Source: Anticarsia gemmatalis
Taxonomy: Eukaryota > Arthropoda > Insecta > Lepidoptera > Erebidae
Reading direction: 5' to 3'
DNA length: 64,000 nt
Assembly: GCF_050436995.1 (NCBI RefSeq)
Contig: NC_134756.1
Span: 9,920,001-9,984,000, forward strand
Part shown: positions 1-12,330 of the stretch, piece after piece
Layout of the letters: each line of letters opens with the position of its first letter
How positions within the stretch are numbered: the first letter of the stretch is position 1
Program-made: the position numbers and the translations under genes
Notes under the pieces: model-generated
What the model was told of the DNA's origin: nothing
What the model saw: only the letters and a program-made list of their open reading frames with translations
Database searches by the model: none

Positions 1-2388
1 AGATAATACGAAATAAGGAGTCCCGAAATGGACCCCCATTATCTTGCAAATGGTCAATAATCCGCTTCACAATTTTACTTAGATTTTCTATTTTTTTTTA
101 CACTATTTACATTGATAAAATTATTTTATTTAAACAATGGGAATGTTATTTTATTGTGTCAGTCTCATGTCTATGGTTAGATCGATTAGCGCATTGAATA
201 TGGAATTTTATTGGTCTTTCTGGATATTTTTCTTTCCTTAAAGAAGAATTAATCGATAACACAAATAATTTACAGATTTTTTTTTCGATACGACTTTTCT
301 ACCAAAGACATGAGACGTAGTTAAAATAACAATTAAATCATGAAACGTGAATGTAATACTTATCATAAATTACTCTATATCAGCTATAACTTTAACTTTT
401 ATCAATCAAATAAACTTACGCGTCAGCCCGTAATCTTACAATTTGATATGCGCTATTCACATTTAGATATTGCATGACAAAGGAAAACAGTGCAGTAATA
501 CGTTCCCGTTTCAGTAAAAACAGAACCGTGACAGGTAGTGCATGTAACATTCAGAAACCACAAATATATTTACAAATAACATCGTTCTCGCGTTAGAATT
601 CACACTCAAAATACAAAAATACATTCCCCCTGACATTAACGACTTATTTGTTTGCTCACCGCCAAAAGTTTCCGACTCATTTATTATTAACTTGTTTGGC
701 AATATTGTGAAAAAATCAACTGACAAACAAACTTCTAGTTTCTATTCTATTTTGGAATGGATTTTCGTTTCGAAACAACTTGCTACAACATAATAGTGGT
801 GTATTCGCTCTCATACGGTACTGCGGTCTTCACTCCGTCTATTTCACAAAATATTTCAAATAAGGAATTCGAACGCTTTTAACAATTGAACTTTAATTCC
901 GCTCAACATTGCTGATTCTATGGAAACAGCTGAGGGTCGTATATTTGGAGCGCTGCAATGCGAATGCAAGGCAAGCACCTACCAAGACGGGTATCCGATT
1001 AAATACTCTTGTACGAATTGAATAGAACGAATAGCTACTTTAGGAAAATAAATTAAAGAAACGATGTTTGTTTTAGAGGCAATTAGGAGATGTACTATTT
1101 ACATCAATTTCACTTTAGATTGTAAGCAATTTAGCTATTCAATTTGCTTTAAAAATGTTGAGTAAACCCTCGCAAGCTAGATAATTTTAAGCGTCCGGGC
1201 TTACGAAGCTCGCATTTGGAATGTGGCCCGAATCACACATTGGGTTAATCCCTGGGGATCTCCTTTAACGAGATGAAAATTTTTTGCCTGTACACTCTAT
1301 GAAACGTGACAGCCTTAACAAAAAAGAACATTTATTTTTAAAACATAAATGGTGTGCGGTGACGGAACCAATTACTGACCGGATAAATATTGACGCAGAA
1401 TTTTGTATACATTAAAGTTGGCATTTCAAATTAAGCTCGGTGATATGTGGTCATTTATTCTTTTCACGTCGAGTCGAGAGTGGGACTCAAAAGGAAAATT
1501 AATGTGTTGTTATCGATCAACCAATGAGGCATATGCAGAAAATTTCTATGGAAATCAGATTGCAACTTATATGAAAATATTGTTGGAAATTAATATTCTA
1601 CCTGTTTTTTACATGTAAAAAATTGATAACTGATGAGTGTTTACCCGAGTGATTTAAAGTGATTTTCATTAATTGAGATTTCCAATACTTACATTGCAAT
1701 ATTTTACACGAACATAAACTTAGTGATATTTCAAAACATATTTTTTTAGTTCATTGGTAACAGTGTAACACTAATAAGGTTAATGGATTCAGTTTTCATT
1801 CTGTATTACGTTGTAGAAGAAAGGACACCGCGTAGCAATTAATTAAATGTACATTATTATTACGACCCATTTCACAACTGTCTAGTAATGCTAGCAAGAT
1901 AATATAATGTCATGCTGTCTGTCCTTTTAAAATTATGTTTTTTTACATTTATAATTTAATGATAACATGTTTGTATTTCCCTAAAGGAAAAATGTAGAAT
2001 GAGTTTATGGAATTCATTTTAAAATAGACACTGTTAGAATTTAATGAGCACATTTTTGTGATAAACTGATAGCTTTTGTTAAGAAATTACTCACTACTAC
2101 ATTGTGTAACCTCAAAAATGGGCATCTTCAATACTAAACATATACATAGACCAGACATTATGACACCTACTATCTGAAAAAATATATATAATTAGATTCT
2201 GACCAATCCCAAAAAACTAAAAATCGTAATTAAATTCGGGCCAACATCAGCACATTCACCATTAAAAAATCCAAACGATAGCGTATGACTAGACACAACT
2301 ACATATAGAACAACAAATATAAATCTGTACACCAGAGATACACTAGTTAACGTCTAATATCACAAATATCTTTGTATCATACTTAGTA
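1..2388. other. 3' flank of the LRR gene, no gene seen
   Basis: AT-rich DNA downstream of the LRR gene stop codon on the minus strand; the 3'UTR of that gene must lie in its upper part. I see no coding exon with good character and no recognisable repeat. Two modestly GC-richer patches (about 800-1010 and 1190-1270) stand out by eye but carry nothing I can name. A minus-strand AATAAA lies near 1330 and an ATTAAA near 1957; either could be a poly(A) signal, and neither is convincing. Confidence 0.5.
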
Positions 2389-2798
2389 TTAACACAATAG
2401 CATGCCAAACACGACTAGAATCAAACAAGGGGAAATCCTTTCAACATTGGAGAAAGCTTTGAGCCTAATTTCATTCTGTACTGGGTGTCCGTATTCTTCA
2501 GTTTGCATCAGCTCTTTCGGACATGGAAGAGACTCTAAAGGTATATCGATAAGTTTAGTCGCTTTCTTTGTCGTTTTTCTCTCAACATAGTCCTCGGTTT
2601 TATCGTAATAATCGTATGTGTCGTCGGCGACAGCGTTGTCGTTGATACTGTCGTTCTCTTCTTGGTCGTTCAAGTGTCGCTCGACGGGTTCGGCGACACA
2701 CGATACTTTTTCAAGAGCGTGCTTTAGCGTGTTGTCTCGGGTTTCGTTGCGTAACGTGTATATCCATGAGAGGCGGCAGTTACAGTTGAGTGGGTTAC
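2389..2798 (-). CDS. Connectin-like LRR cell-surface protein, last coding exon (LRR C-terminal cap to stop)
   Basis: This exon codes for residues 349-484 of the protein begun at 15315. A minus-strand acceptor (CTCTCTTTACAG) ends at 2799 and the exon opens with the last two bases of a Gly codon, matching the phase-1 donor at 14271/14270. The join reads YLEG-NPLNCNCRLSW, the classic start of an LRR C-terminal cap, with Cys at about 354, 356, 382 and 441. After the cap comes an acidic, Tyr/Asp-rich stretch (about 391-420, possible tyrosine sulfation), then a basic patch. The chain ends in a hydrophobic tail (about 470-484) with nothing charged after it, which fits a GPI-attachment signal. Sequons are visible at N366 and N397. 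The stop is TAA at 2391-2389. Connectin is a GPI-anchored adhesion protein of insect muscle and motor neurons. The LRR identity is firm; the name is by recognition only. Confidence 0.85.
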
Positions 2799-3980
2799 CT
2801 GTAAAGAGAGCGATGGTTAGCAAACGTATAACATAGATGCCCCAATTTGGTGAAGTAGGGGTGTTTTATTTCGGCTCGTGATTTGTTATTTCCTGCAAAT
2901 CTTTTGACGTTGCTTACTATTTAGGTTAAGGGATTTATCTGTTTGTTAGTGGATCTTATTGTAAAGAATTACTTCTTTAATCATTCGTTTTCATCCTAGG
3001 TTTGCGTGACATTTCGATAATAGCAAAGTTTATAAATCACACATTTATATGTTTTTAACACAACTCTCCAGACATTTATAATTCAACGTTTCTCGGATTG
3101 AAATAGTAAAATATGATCCGACGATACCTAAAGCAGAATTGTATCACATTTTACCGAAATCACATGACGTAAGTAACCAATAAATAAATTCCTCTGCCTC
3201 CGTACATAATAAATAATATAACCTCTGGAATATTTGTTACTAGGGCGACTATGTACTGTATCTTCAAGTGCGCAGGTACTACAAAATGTTAAAGGTCACA
3301 TCTAAGCTCTTAGATATTGCGGCGATCGCCAATAATCCCATTAATGGAACCAAGTCTATAGCTATTAAGTTTTCCCATTTCCTTATCGGAGTTTTCAAAT
3401 TAAATTCTATACGTTTTATGTTGAGAAAATGCTTTATTTCATCATAAAGATTGTTTTGAATAGAGGTACTTAGGTGTCTTACTTTTTACGTAATGAATTC
3501 GATAGCGACATATATTGCCTACTACGTGTTTATACGAAATATTAAGTTTAAATTAATTACGAAAATAATATTACGACTTATTCGTCATAGAAGTAGGTAG
3601 CAAAACCAGAACTTCTCTACATAAAGTGGTACTTGATTATTTCTATCCACAATCATACACTTTATATAAGTATCTTATGAACCCATATCCAGTACAAAAG
3701 AGATCAGCAAATAAATATTCCTTATATCACTATTATGACATAAAAGCGTCAGTAACTTAAACCTTTACGGGCCAATTCAGAGCAATGCTTAAATTTTATT
3801 TCACTAATTTAGCTCAGCGTGGGCGCGTTGTAGCCAATTTGTAAGGGAATATCTTGTTTCAAATTATACAAAATTAATATTAGATATGTCGGTTTACAAA
3901 ATAATTTTTAAACGACCATTTATGAGGAAATTACAGTAACAGTTTAGTAATTGTAACTGTTTGTACTAAGTATGTATAAC

Positions 3981-4134
3981 TGTACTACGATTCTCTGCGG
4001 CTAGCCACCGAGAATACTTTTATGAAAATCTGATCAGCGCCTCTAACGGGCGTCGAAGGAATTATTTTAACAGTACATTTTAAATGTCAAACTTTCGATA
4101 CTCGGCTGTACCGACTGTTGAGAATCGTGCCAAT
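3981..4134 (+). mobile_element. MITE-like TIR element, family GTAGCGCGATTCTCT
   Basis: A non-coding element of about 154 bp. The left end GTACTACGATTCTCTGCGG is mirrored on the right by TTGAGAATCGTGCC. The core carries the family signature: 'gcgcctctaacgggcgtcg', 'cagtacattttaaatgtcaa' and 'actttcgatactcgg'. The same signature recurs about nine times in this window in both orientations. No target duplication is clear. Confidence 0.6.
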
Positions 4135-4917
4135 GGTATTCAAAGTATCTATCAAAATTGCAGTGAGAGATATGATAAAAAACGGAGCTAATGTGACACC
4201 AAGGACCCATAAATTGATAAAAATGACTGTTAAGTAAATTAAAAAAGATACTCTTTATAAAGACATGACTTACGAATAAGCCAACTTAATCAAAGTAATG
4301 ACTGTAATTTAAATTCATGGATCGGTTATCATTAAAAGTGCAATTTATTTTAATAAAAATTCAGCGCAGGAGCCTCCAAAAAAATAATAGCAATTAAGAT
4401 GAATTTTAGATGTGTTTGCTCATTCGCTAAGTAGAAATTAATTTTTAAACGGCCATTTAGAGAAACGTTTTATAGGAATAACACTTTAATTTTCATAATT
4501 GCTAACGGTCAGAATTCCTTTAACTGGTATTCGGAAAATTCCGGTATACCTAGATACCGGTATTTTCGGTTTACATGTTCCGGGCTATAATTACAGGCTA
4601 TTTATTTAGCCTAATGGCTTATTTCGTGGAAACAAACGCGTGAAGTTTTGTTTGTTTTTGATGTTGGTTTAACTATTTCATTTTAATACGGGTTGGATAA
4701 ATAAGGATTAACAGAGCTTCTGCATGGAACTGCGAACAAATTTCTGTAGGCGTAATGGCCTTTAGTTTACGTGTATTACAACTAATAATATTATTATGGT
4801 ATCTCAAAATTGGTGAAATGGTAATATCAATTCCGCAGTATTAATTATTGTTCTAATTAAATAACCTTGTAGTGGATATAAAAATTTTACTAATGAATTT
4901 GTTCAGCAAAATATTCT

Positions 4918-5108
4918 TGGACCGGGCAAAGAAGGTCAAGAACTAGTTGATTAGATGGCATTATAAAATGTGTAGGACCACAACGGATGATCGACAGTAT
5001 CAGTTAAAATTACCTACGTACTGAGGAGGAGAGCTATTGATTGGGTAGAAGAAGGCTGATTAGATAGATTTTATTTATCGGCAGCATAATATGAAAAAAA
5101 AAAAAAAA
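4918..5108 (+). pseudogene. Decayed coding-like relic with poly-A tract, unidentified
   Basis: One forward frame reads residues like DRAKKVKN, a stop, then LIRWHYKMCRTTTDDRQYQLK. The reading seems to continue in shifted frames (YLRTEE, then RAIDWVEEG) before further stops, and the stretch ends in a 15-base A run at 5094-5108. Frame-hopping plus poly-A suggests a dead retroposed copy or the 3' end of a non-LTR element. I do not recognise the family, and chance resemblance to protein is possible. Confidence 0.25.
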
Positions 5109-5121
5109 TGAAAATAATTTT

Positions 5122-5195
5122 ATTGTTGGCAATAAACAAATATAAACAATAAACAATAAAAAAAGAGAACAATATGTGCACGTATTGCCAACAAT
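5122..5195. repeat. 13-bp perfect inverted repeat flanking an A-rich spacer
   Basis: ATTGTTGGCAATA at 5122-5134 is mirrored exactly by TATTGCCAACAAT at 5183-5195. The 48-bp spacer is made of aataaac-like units. It sits 13 bases after a poly-A run. It could be a small TIR element or a fold-back remnant. Confidence 0.5.
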
Positions 5196-6374
5196 GAGGC
5201 CCTCATTCAGCTATATGCTGCAATACCACGAAGATATTGCAGCGCTGGTTTTCAATGAGAGCCTCATTTTGAGCGATACTGTTACTTATCTGGTTACTAC
5301 AGCTATATATGTTTTTAATAGAGAAATGTTATTACCTCAAATTAACTTATTACCAAGGTTACTTTTTTATATTCTACCTCATTTAAATATATTAATTTTT
5401 GTGACACATTTATGAATGACTACGTTAAATTCAATTTTATATACGAAATTGTGACTGATGTGGGAACTATGAATATACTAGGGGTGGCGTTCCACAACTA
5501 TATGACGTCATAAACAGTGATGGCCATTGAAACCGACGTGTAAATAAATAACGTGTATTTCATAGAAATGTTTTGAACTGTATTATCTCCGTAAATTTCT
5601 ATGCAAATATATATTGTATGTTCATTGTGCACGAGTCTGTAAACTGTTTGTGTATCGTTATTTTACCACGAAATGGAAAATAATTTCGATATTATATCTC
5701 GTTTTGACATTTTAACTTGTTAATAGAAAACGAAAATCTTATTTTGATAATATTCTAGATTAATTAGTTAGGTGCGTAGTACTCGTAGCTGGCGGCCCTG
5801 TATGACAAGATATGGATGTGAATAAAGTTATTTTTTTTCTCCTAGAACGTTACTAAAAGTTTATAATTTTTTGAAGTAAAATATACATTAAAATGCTACG
5901 TATTTGTTTTACGATATATATTCATTTTTGACTCAAAATTTATCCAAACCGGATTCAAACTAGTATAAAAATAAATAAAATACCGAACGTTCAAAGTGCA
6001 AACATTTGATAAAACGTTAAAAACTTTCATATCCATCGGATGGCTCCTTTTCAAACTTCAATATAGAAAAAATCCCATTGAAAATATTTTGTATGTAATA
6101 TTTTTGTATATGAGTACTTTTTCTAGTAAAAATACCTTTGATATGAATACGCGTACAGCTATTTTTAGGAATAAACAAACTCATTGGCTATGATCAAATC
6201 ACAGTCTCTTTGAAGCTTGTTTATCTGATTTACATGGAAGGGGTTTGAATATTATTTTATTTATAACATACCCGGAATTATAGACAGACACATTTTTATA
6301 ACGTTATATCCTTTTTAATAGAGGAATTTACATGGGACTAACACCATACAAAGTAACATATTGCTATAGAGGTA

Positions 6375-6526
6375 TACCAGCAGCTCGATTCTGTATAAAA
6401 AAAATTGTATGAAAATCTGATTAGCGCCTTAAGGTGTCGTAAGAAATATTTTTGCAGTACATTTTATTACCAAACTTTCGATACTCGTTAGTTAGTAATG
6501 ACTGTAGACAATTGCGCTACTTAGCT
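6375..6526 (+). mobile_element. MITE-like TIR element, family GTAGCGCGATTCTCT (degenerate)
   Basis: A same-orientation relative of the element at 3981, with 'gaaaatctgattagcgcc', 'tttttgcagtacatttta' and 'ccaaactttcgatactcg'. The ends are worn: 'gcagctcgattctgta' on the left and 'gtagacaattgcgctac' on the right. Confidence 0.5.
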
Positions 6527-6798
6527 ACGATTTGGAGATGCGATTAGCAGTTGCATATCTAACCGCTTAGACCACTGATTTCAATATTGAAGGAATAAAA
6601 AAATCATATAAATTATTCTTGTCAAAAAAAATTGTATTACAAGACCCTCGCGAGTAGTTTATTAAAACGAAAGCGCTATAAAATATAAATCGTGTAGTTG
6701 AAAAATTTAAACGTTCAGTTAAGCCTTTGAGCGTTGTAATTTAGTCGACATACTAAAATATTTTACAATTTAAAATATACATATGTTTGTAAAAAAGT

Positions 6799-7030
6799 TT
6801 TTGTACCACGGTTGGTAGTGTATCCGACTGCTAATTACGAAGTCTCGAGTTCAATTCCCGAGCAGACAAAATGCTATTAATCTTTTTTTAAATTCATATT
6901 AGATTATTCTGAACAGTAGCCGAAGCCGGTGCTTGGTATACATATGGCATTAGGCTCTACATTACGAACTAACATTGTTAATGTCAAAATGCCGATATAT
7001 TTCATATTCCTCTATCCGCACCGTCGTCTA
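6799..7030 (+). mobile_element. tRNA-like SINE
   Basis: The head reads as a worn tRNA with internal pol III boxes: an A-box-like 'ggttggtagtgtatccg' near 6810 and a B-box-like 'gagttcaattcccgag' near 6847. It continues through 'gcagacaaaatg' into a non-tRNA body with 'tggcattaggctctacatt'. The tail is related to the fragment near 56960-57050. It has no coding capacity. The 3' limit is uncertain because a Helitron starts at 7065. Confidence 0.6.
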
Positions 7031-7064
7031 ACAGGCGTGATATTATGAGAGTAACGTATGTAAA

Positions 7065-7346
7065 TCTATACTATTTTATTTTATAATATTAATATTATAA
7101 AGCTGAAGAGTTTGTTTGTTTGTTTGTTTGTTTGTTTGTTTGTTTGAACGCGCTAATCTCGGGAACTACTGGTCCGATTTGAAAAAATCTTTCAGTGTTA
7201 GATAGCCCATTTATCGAGGAAGGCTATAGGCTATATATCATCACGCTACGACCAATAGGAGCAGAGTATCAGTGAAAAATGTTACAAAAACGGGGAAAAT
7301 TATGATTATCTTAAGTGACGCAAGCGAAGTTGCGCGGGTCAGCTAG
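7065..7346 (+). mobile_element. Non-autonomous Helitron (282 bp)
   Basis: It starts with TC and ends with CTAG (CTRR type), and is inserted between A (7064) and T (7347) with no target duplication. A CGCAA/TTGCG hairpin lies about 10 bases before the end. The body holds nine TTTG units followed by 'aacgcgctaatctcgggaac'. Five other copies with the same terminus occur in the window (16914, 21490, 40646, 44217, 56594). There is no Rep/helicase ORF, so it depended on enzymes encoded elsewhere. It resembles the Lep1-type Helitrons of Lepidoptera; that name is from memory. Confidence 0.85.
7111..7146 (+). repeat. Microsatellite (TTTG)9
   Basis: Nine perfect TTTG units inside the Helitron. The copy at 40646 has five, and the reverse copies show CAAA runs, so the tract is a variable part of this family. 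Confidence 0.95.
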
Positions 7347-7357
7347 TATAATATATG

Positions 7358-7412
7358 TGCCCAGCAATACCCATGTCCCACTACTGGGCATAAAACTCCT
7401 GCCGTAATGAGA
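7358..7412 (-). repeat. Fragment of a SINE/LINE 3' tail
   Basis: 'tgtcccactactgggcat' followed by 'aaaactcctgccgtaatgag' is a worn reverse copy of the common 'gcccagcagtgggaca' retroelement tail. It lies 11 bases after the Helitron end. Confidence 0.5.
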
Positions 7413-9195
7413 AAAGAGAATAGCGCTATTTTTTGTTTCTATTTCGTGGAGCGTCAATGTATTTGACTCCTAACTTTAATATAAAATGTAAAATTTAATT
7501 ATTTTTTCGGCAACAACTAAATTAAAAATATTTTATACATTTTACATTTTGTCCTGAATCAAAATTGACTGCCGTTTTCAAATATACATACCATAGTTGC
7601 AAATCATTCGCATATTTCAGATATTGCACGTTCAAACTAGTAAAATAACTCCTATTTATTATTTTGTGATCATTCTAGCTATTTTAAACTTATTTATGAA
7701 ATGTTATTCGTTCCGAACTAGTATCATAACGTTCTGTACCTTTGTATATATTTTACTATAATAAGTATTAAGATTTGTTAATTATTTTCGGATCGTACCA
7801 AATAGCGTTTTTTAGTCTCTGCCCACACCTGAGAAAAAATAGTGATTATAAATATGTCATTATTACAATATAGCACAATATAGTCTTGGTACATAATTAA
7901 AAGTTAATCTGGTACTGACAAATTCGCTTAAAATACTAATTAACTAGTATACAAAGTTTGAAAAAGATAATAATTGATGCAGCAAAAACTAAAAATAAAA
8001 CATTTAAACCTCAGTAAAGTAACTTAACATCAATAAATATATTCACCTCCACAATAAAAGCGACCATTTATAATTCGTGATCTATTTTATTTGCATTCCT
8101 AGCGGTGGATTTATCAGAGTGGCCGACGTTGCAACCTGCCGTGCCAGATAGTCGGCACAAGAAAAATGGCGATCGACTAGGAGCACGTCCCGCTAGCTTA
8201 TTCTAGACAAATCGATGTGAAAATACGCTAAATTTTAAATCTATAGCTTAAATTTTTATGTAATTTGATTTAGTGTTTTAGTAAACTAATTTTATTTGAA
8301 CGTTTTCTGTCTATGTTTACGTGAAACGATTGCAAATTTGTTTCGAAATTACTTAACAAAAACGTTGAAAGATCGATACTGGCATACTTAATTTATTGTA
8401 GATATTACTATAATTCTCTATCTCGATGATTTTTCTTATTGTGCAACATTTGTTGTGTAAGAGCATCAAAGTACCTTTTGCCGTCAATTAACAAATTTCC
8501 TACAATCTGTTGACATACACCGGAAAGTCTGTATAAACGAAAGTAGAAAGAATTCCATAGAATTGAGGTAAACTAGTTTCATTTCAGAACAAGACACATA
8601 AATAGAATTTCTTTCTTGTTACTCTAACGAGTACTGACGATAAAACTAGTACTCTCATTCTAAATCACGTAACTCTAAGCAGAAACGACAGATAAAAACA
8701 GATTTAAAACAGTTGACTGCAGTGAAAACGTCGTTCTCTTGCAATCCGGATAAAACTGGATAGCTAACTCACTTCCCATAAAAAGCTACTTTTATCTAGT
8801 GAGTGTAAATCTAGGAATGAATGTCGCATATCTAATGGTTAGCTTCAAGTTTAGTCGTGAAAAGTGTCGTTCGTTAACTTTAGTTTTCGAGAAAATAGTA
8901 AAAGAATCAAAACTTTATTGCATCGCTAATGCGACATTTTTAGACGTTTGACTATTTTGTTTAATTTTTTTTCTTTCTGAAATAGCAGCATTGTAACTCG
9001 CAATGCTGAACCTTCCAGCTATATCCGAAGCTTCAAGTTTGTAGTTGCTTTAAATCGGTAAGGCAGTTCACCAGTTCAAGAATTTAATAACAATGACTAC
9101 TAAGAATACCAATTCTAAACTTTACGCAATTTCTGTTTAAAATCTATCAAGTAAATATACCTTTAATAAAAATTGCCTTGTAAAATTATAACATA

Positions 9196-9340
9196 CGTAG
9201 GTAAAGAAGCGTGGCGAAGCGGAGGCGAATCTAGCGGAAACAAAAGCGTCCACGTTTATTTCTCTTCCCGTAGCTCGTTTAATAAAGATTTAAAGATAAA
9301 ACATCTCGCCTACGCCACGCCTGCCATACTTCTTTGTACA
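9196..9340. mobile_element. Possible MITE with gapped terminal inverted repeats
   Basis: The left end 'gtaaagaagcgtggcg' with 'ggaggcgaat' is mirrored by 'ctcgcctacgccacgc' with 'catacttctttgtac'. The arms match over about 25 bases with gaps. The element is non-coding and GC-richer than its surroundings. Confidence 0.4.
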
Positions 9341-11559
9341 TAGCCTTAATAGTGCCCTCGAGAATTTACTCAAATCTTTACCCAACTTCAAGGTGATTTA
9401 TATGCTTCAATTTTGTTGTTTATGTCTGCTGCTAGGCTGTGCTTGCGACTCCACCGGCGTGTTTGTTTTTTAAAGCTTGCTTATTATGCCAGGATTTTTC
9501 TTTCGTGCTTAATTGTTGCTTAATTGATTCTGTAATTAAGGTGTGAAACCATGAACCAGGCTGTTTCTGGATTAGTAGCATTATTTTACGTATGGATTAC
9601 CTTGTGTAAAAAATCGTTAAAGTTCAACTTAAAGCTGAGTAGCATCCTAGTATTTTATCATCCTTAAGGCTACATACATAAAATCGCGCTTCGATTATTA
9701 AGGGTTAGGATAAATTCATTGTTCCTACAGGGGTACTCGGAGATCAAAGAACGCCAATTGGTACGATTCATACAAACTTCTCTTGCTTCATTTACTATCG
9801 TACATATTTTCTTACAAGACTAAGACTAAAATCTCCATTCAATGATATTTTCTACAGAAAATCTGTACAATCTGTTTAGTATCATCTAATACACAGAAGG
9901 TTCACTTCAAGCTAACGTTACAATAGTCAATACAAAGAGAAATGGTCCTCGTAGTGCTATACTCGTTTATTCTGCGTCAACCGAGCGACTAACAATAGGT
10001 GATATTGCTTCTACTTAGTAATGTCGCTATTTGATTTCATGCAAAATTGATCTTGGATCGACTTTAAAAATTATATGCAGGAAATAATCGGACTTAATTT
10101 GTGTATACTTGTATTTTCTTTGTTACATTTTTTGCGAGCTTATTTTGTTTTTGTTTCTCACCATGAAGAGGTACTAAGAAAGAAACACTGAGAAAATATA
10201 ATGATTGAATAGTTTTGCTTAAAAATTGTGTCCATTCAAGACAACAACATAAACATAGATTACGCAATGCTCAGACAAAGTACTGGTAGATTAAATTGAC
10301 TGCCAGTAAGGTACAAACACCCAACAAACATCTGTAGAATGATATCCTCAAATATAATGAAAGTCTAGATATGAGATATCTACGTAAACATAGCTCAAAC
10401 TGTAAGCTACGGCTCAGTAATACCTACGCCGAGAATCCGAGAATCCAGCATACAACGCAAATTTTACTCAAAACGCCCAGGCTCAGATGTTAGCAATTAA
10501 AACGAAACCGGAACGTTATCCGACGCTTCCAGATTCTAGATAACCTCAGAATACAATTTATGCGTACAATATTTCGGAGGTTCTTAACAAGAAAAATAAA
10601 GGGAAAATTTAATTACAGTTCAACACGAATAGCCTTGGAGACGAAGATTAATTTGTTGTATAATATAAGCGAGTGAACGTGTAATAGAATTAGTTTGGAT
10701 AACTAATGTACTTGTGTGTTGGGTACAGCTTCCTTAATGAAGGACGCACGGGACGTAAAGATTATATCTTAATATCTGCGTACACCAGATTGACATTAAT
10801 TTTAGGCAAATCATGTTGTACTTCGTGTAATTGGTTTATGTTATGGACAGTAATCAAGCTAATGATATAATGCATCAAGTAAAAGCTAAATTCCAGTGGA
10901 ATAGTTTTACGCATTTATTTTCTATTTAAGGATCATTTTGTAGATATAAAATTTTAGAAACAAAAATAGAACAGCAAACGAAGAAAATAATAAAAGTTTC
11001 AAAAATCCAGAAGTCAAAAATAGAAAGGAAAAAGAGAGCACTATTTTAGATAGCGTGGGTCGAGTGAACTCGAATGCTGGCATCCGCAATAATCCTGCAA
11101 ACGGCCTACTTGGCTAGCTGGCGAGCCAACGGTTTATCTCTGTATTTCTCAGTTAGTTAAGAAATGCCCAAGTTCCGTAGCTCTAATTCCCAAAATTTAA
11201 TTGAGAAAATGAAACTCAACTGAGATCGTTGTCGGAGGCGAGTTCCAGAATTGTTTTGAAGGTGAGTTACGAGTATTAGAATTAAGAGTTTCTTTGATGC
11301 AGTTAATAAAATTAAACGTAGCGAGAGGCTAACTGTTTCAACTGTAATTGAATTCAATTAAATTATATTGTGCATCAAACAAAGCCGACGGACTGACGGC
11401 AGATAACGCAAAGATTTACTTTATCTCATTTATGAACTATAACAATAAAACGAAAGTAAACAACCGAGATTGTTGAGTGAAAATACTTTGCGCTTATTGA
11501 AATGAAATCTGAAACCGTAAAGTTAAGTTTTATCTTTAATTTTCACATCGAATAAACCT

Positions 11560-12330
11560 CTCATTTTCAACAAAAGACACATTCTGTGAAAGTTTTTTCC
11601 TTTTATCACGAGGCGCGAGTCCCAAAAATTTTAATGTACTGTTCGCAACTTATTATTCACTGTAAGGAGAATATAAAACTCGCCGGCGAAACGAGAAAGT
11701 AATATAAAAAATAAACAAATAAGTCACAAAACCCACTCGTGAATAATAAAATAAGCGACCTGTATCCGATACAACACACAAAACACGTAATAAACAAACG
11801 GGTTTGCGAATAAAAAGCTATTTCCCGATGGTGGGACGGGCCAAATTTATCGGGTCGCTCGGCAAAATATAGGTGCAATCCTGCCAACGGTGGGAAGGTG
11901 ATTTACGTACGCGATGTCTATGAAACGCAAGAAATAAAAGGATTTGTGTATCTTTCCGAGCGCCGAAATTGTATATCAAACGAGATTGAGATATAAGTGT
12001 CGTTTGCAAGTGTCACTGGCCGATATATTCGGCTCCGTTGATGGCTCGAGAGCTGTGTACACGTCGTTACAGATACGTTTTTTCATGGTATTTTTTGCGA
12101 CAACTCTGTTACGAATAACGACTGAATTTTGAACGGTACCGCTTTTGTTGGGCTCGCTTACAATTGGGTTAACGTAGAGGCGAGTTAAACTTCCCTACAT
12201 ACGCCGAAACTTGGAAAAGTACTAAACATCTCACGTGGAAATTCCAGGTCTTAATTTACGGAGGGCTGCGCCTACGTGGCTCTAACCGCCACGACCGAAA
12301 CGTTACCTGCTTCTTTTTGTACTTTGTTGG
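11560..12330. promoter_or_regulatory. Candidate intronic regulatory block
   Basis: A GC-richer block inside the AT-rich intron. It has many short ORFs in several frames but none with domain character. The left half carries repeated TTTATT/AATAAA-type and TTATTA motifs that resemble Hox or Cdx sites. It is called regulatory only by composition and motif density. Confidence 0.2.

Noticed and set aside
2402..2836. Plus-strand ORFs opposite the last LRR exon
   Set aside because: They are antisense shadows of the LRR C-terminal exon, which has clear domain character and matching splice phase.
6810..6865. Possible tRNA gene
   Set aside because: A and B boxes are present but the acceptor stem does not pair and the sequence runs into a SINE body.
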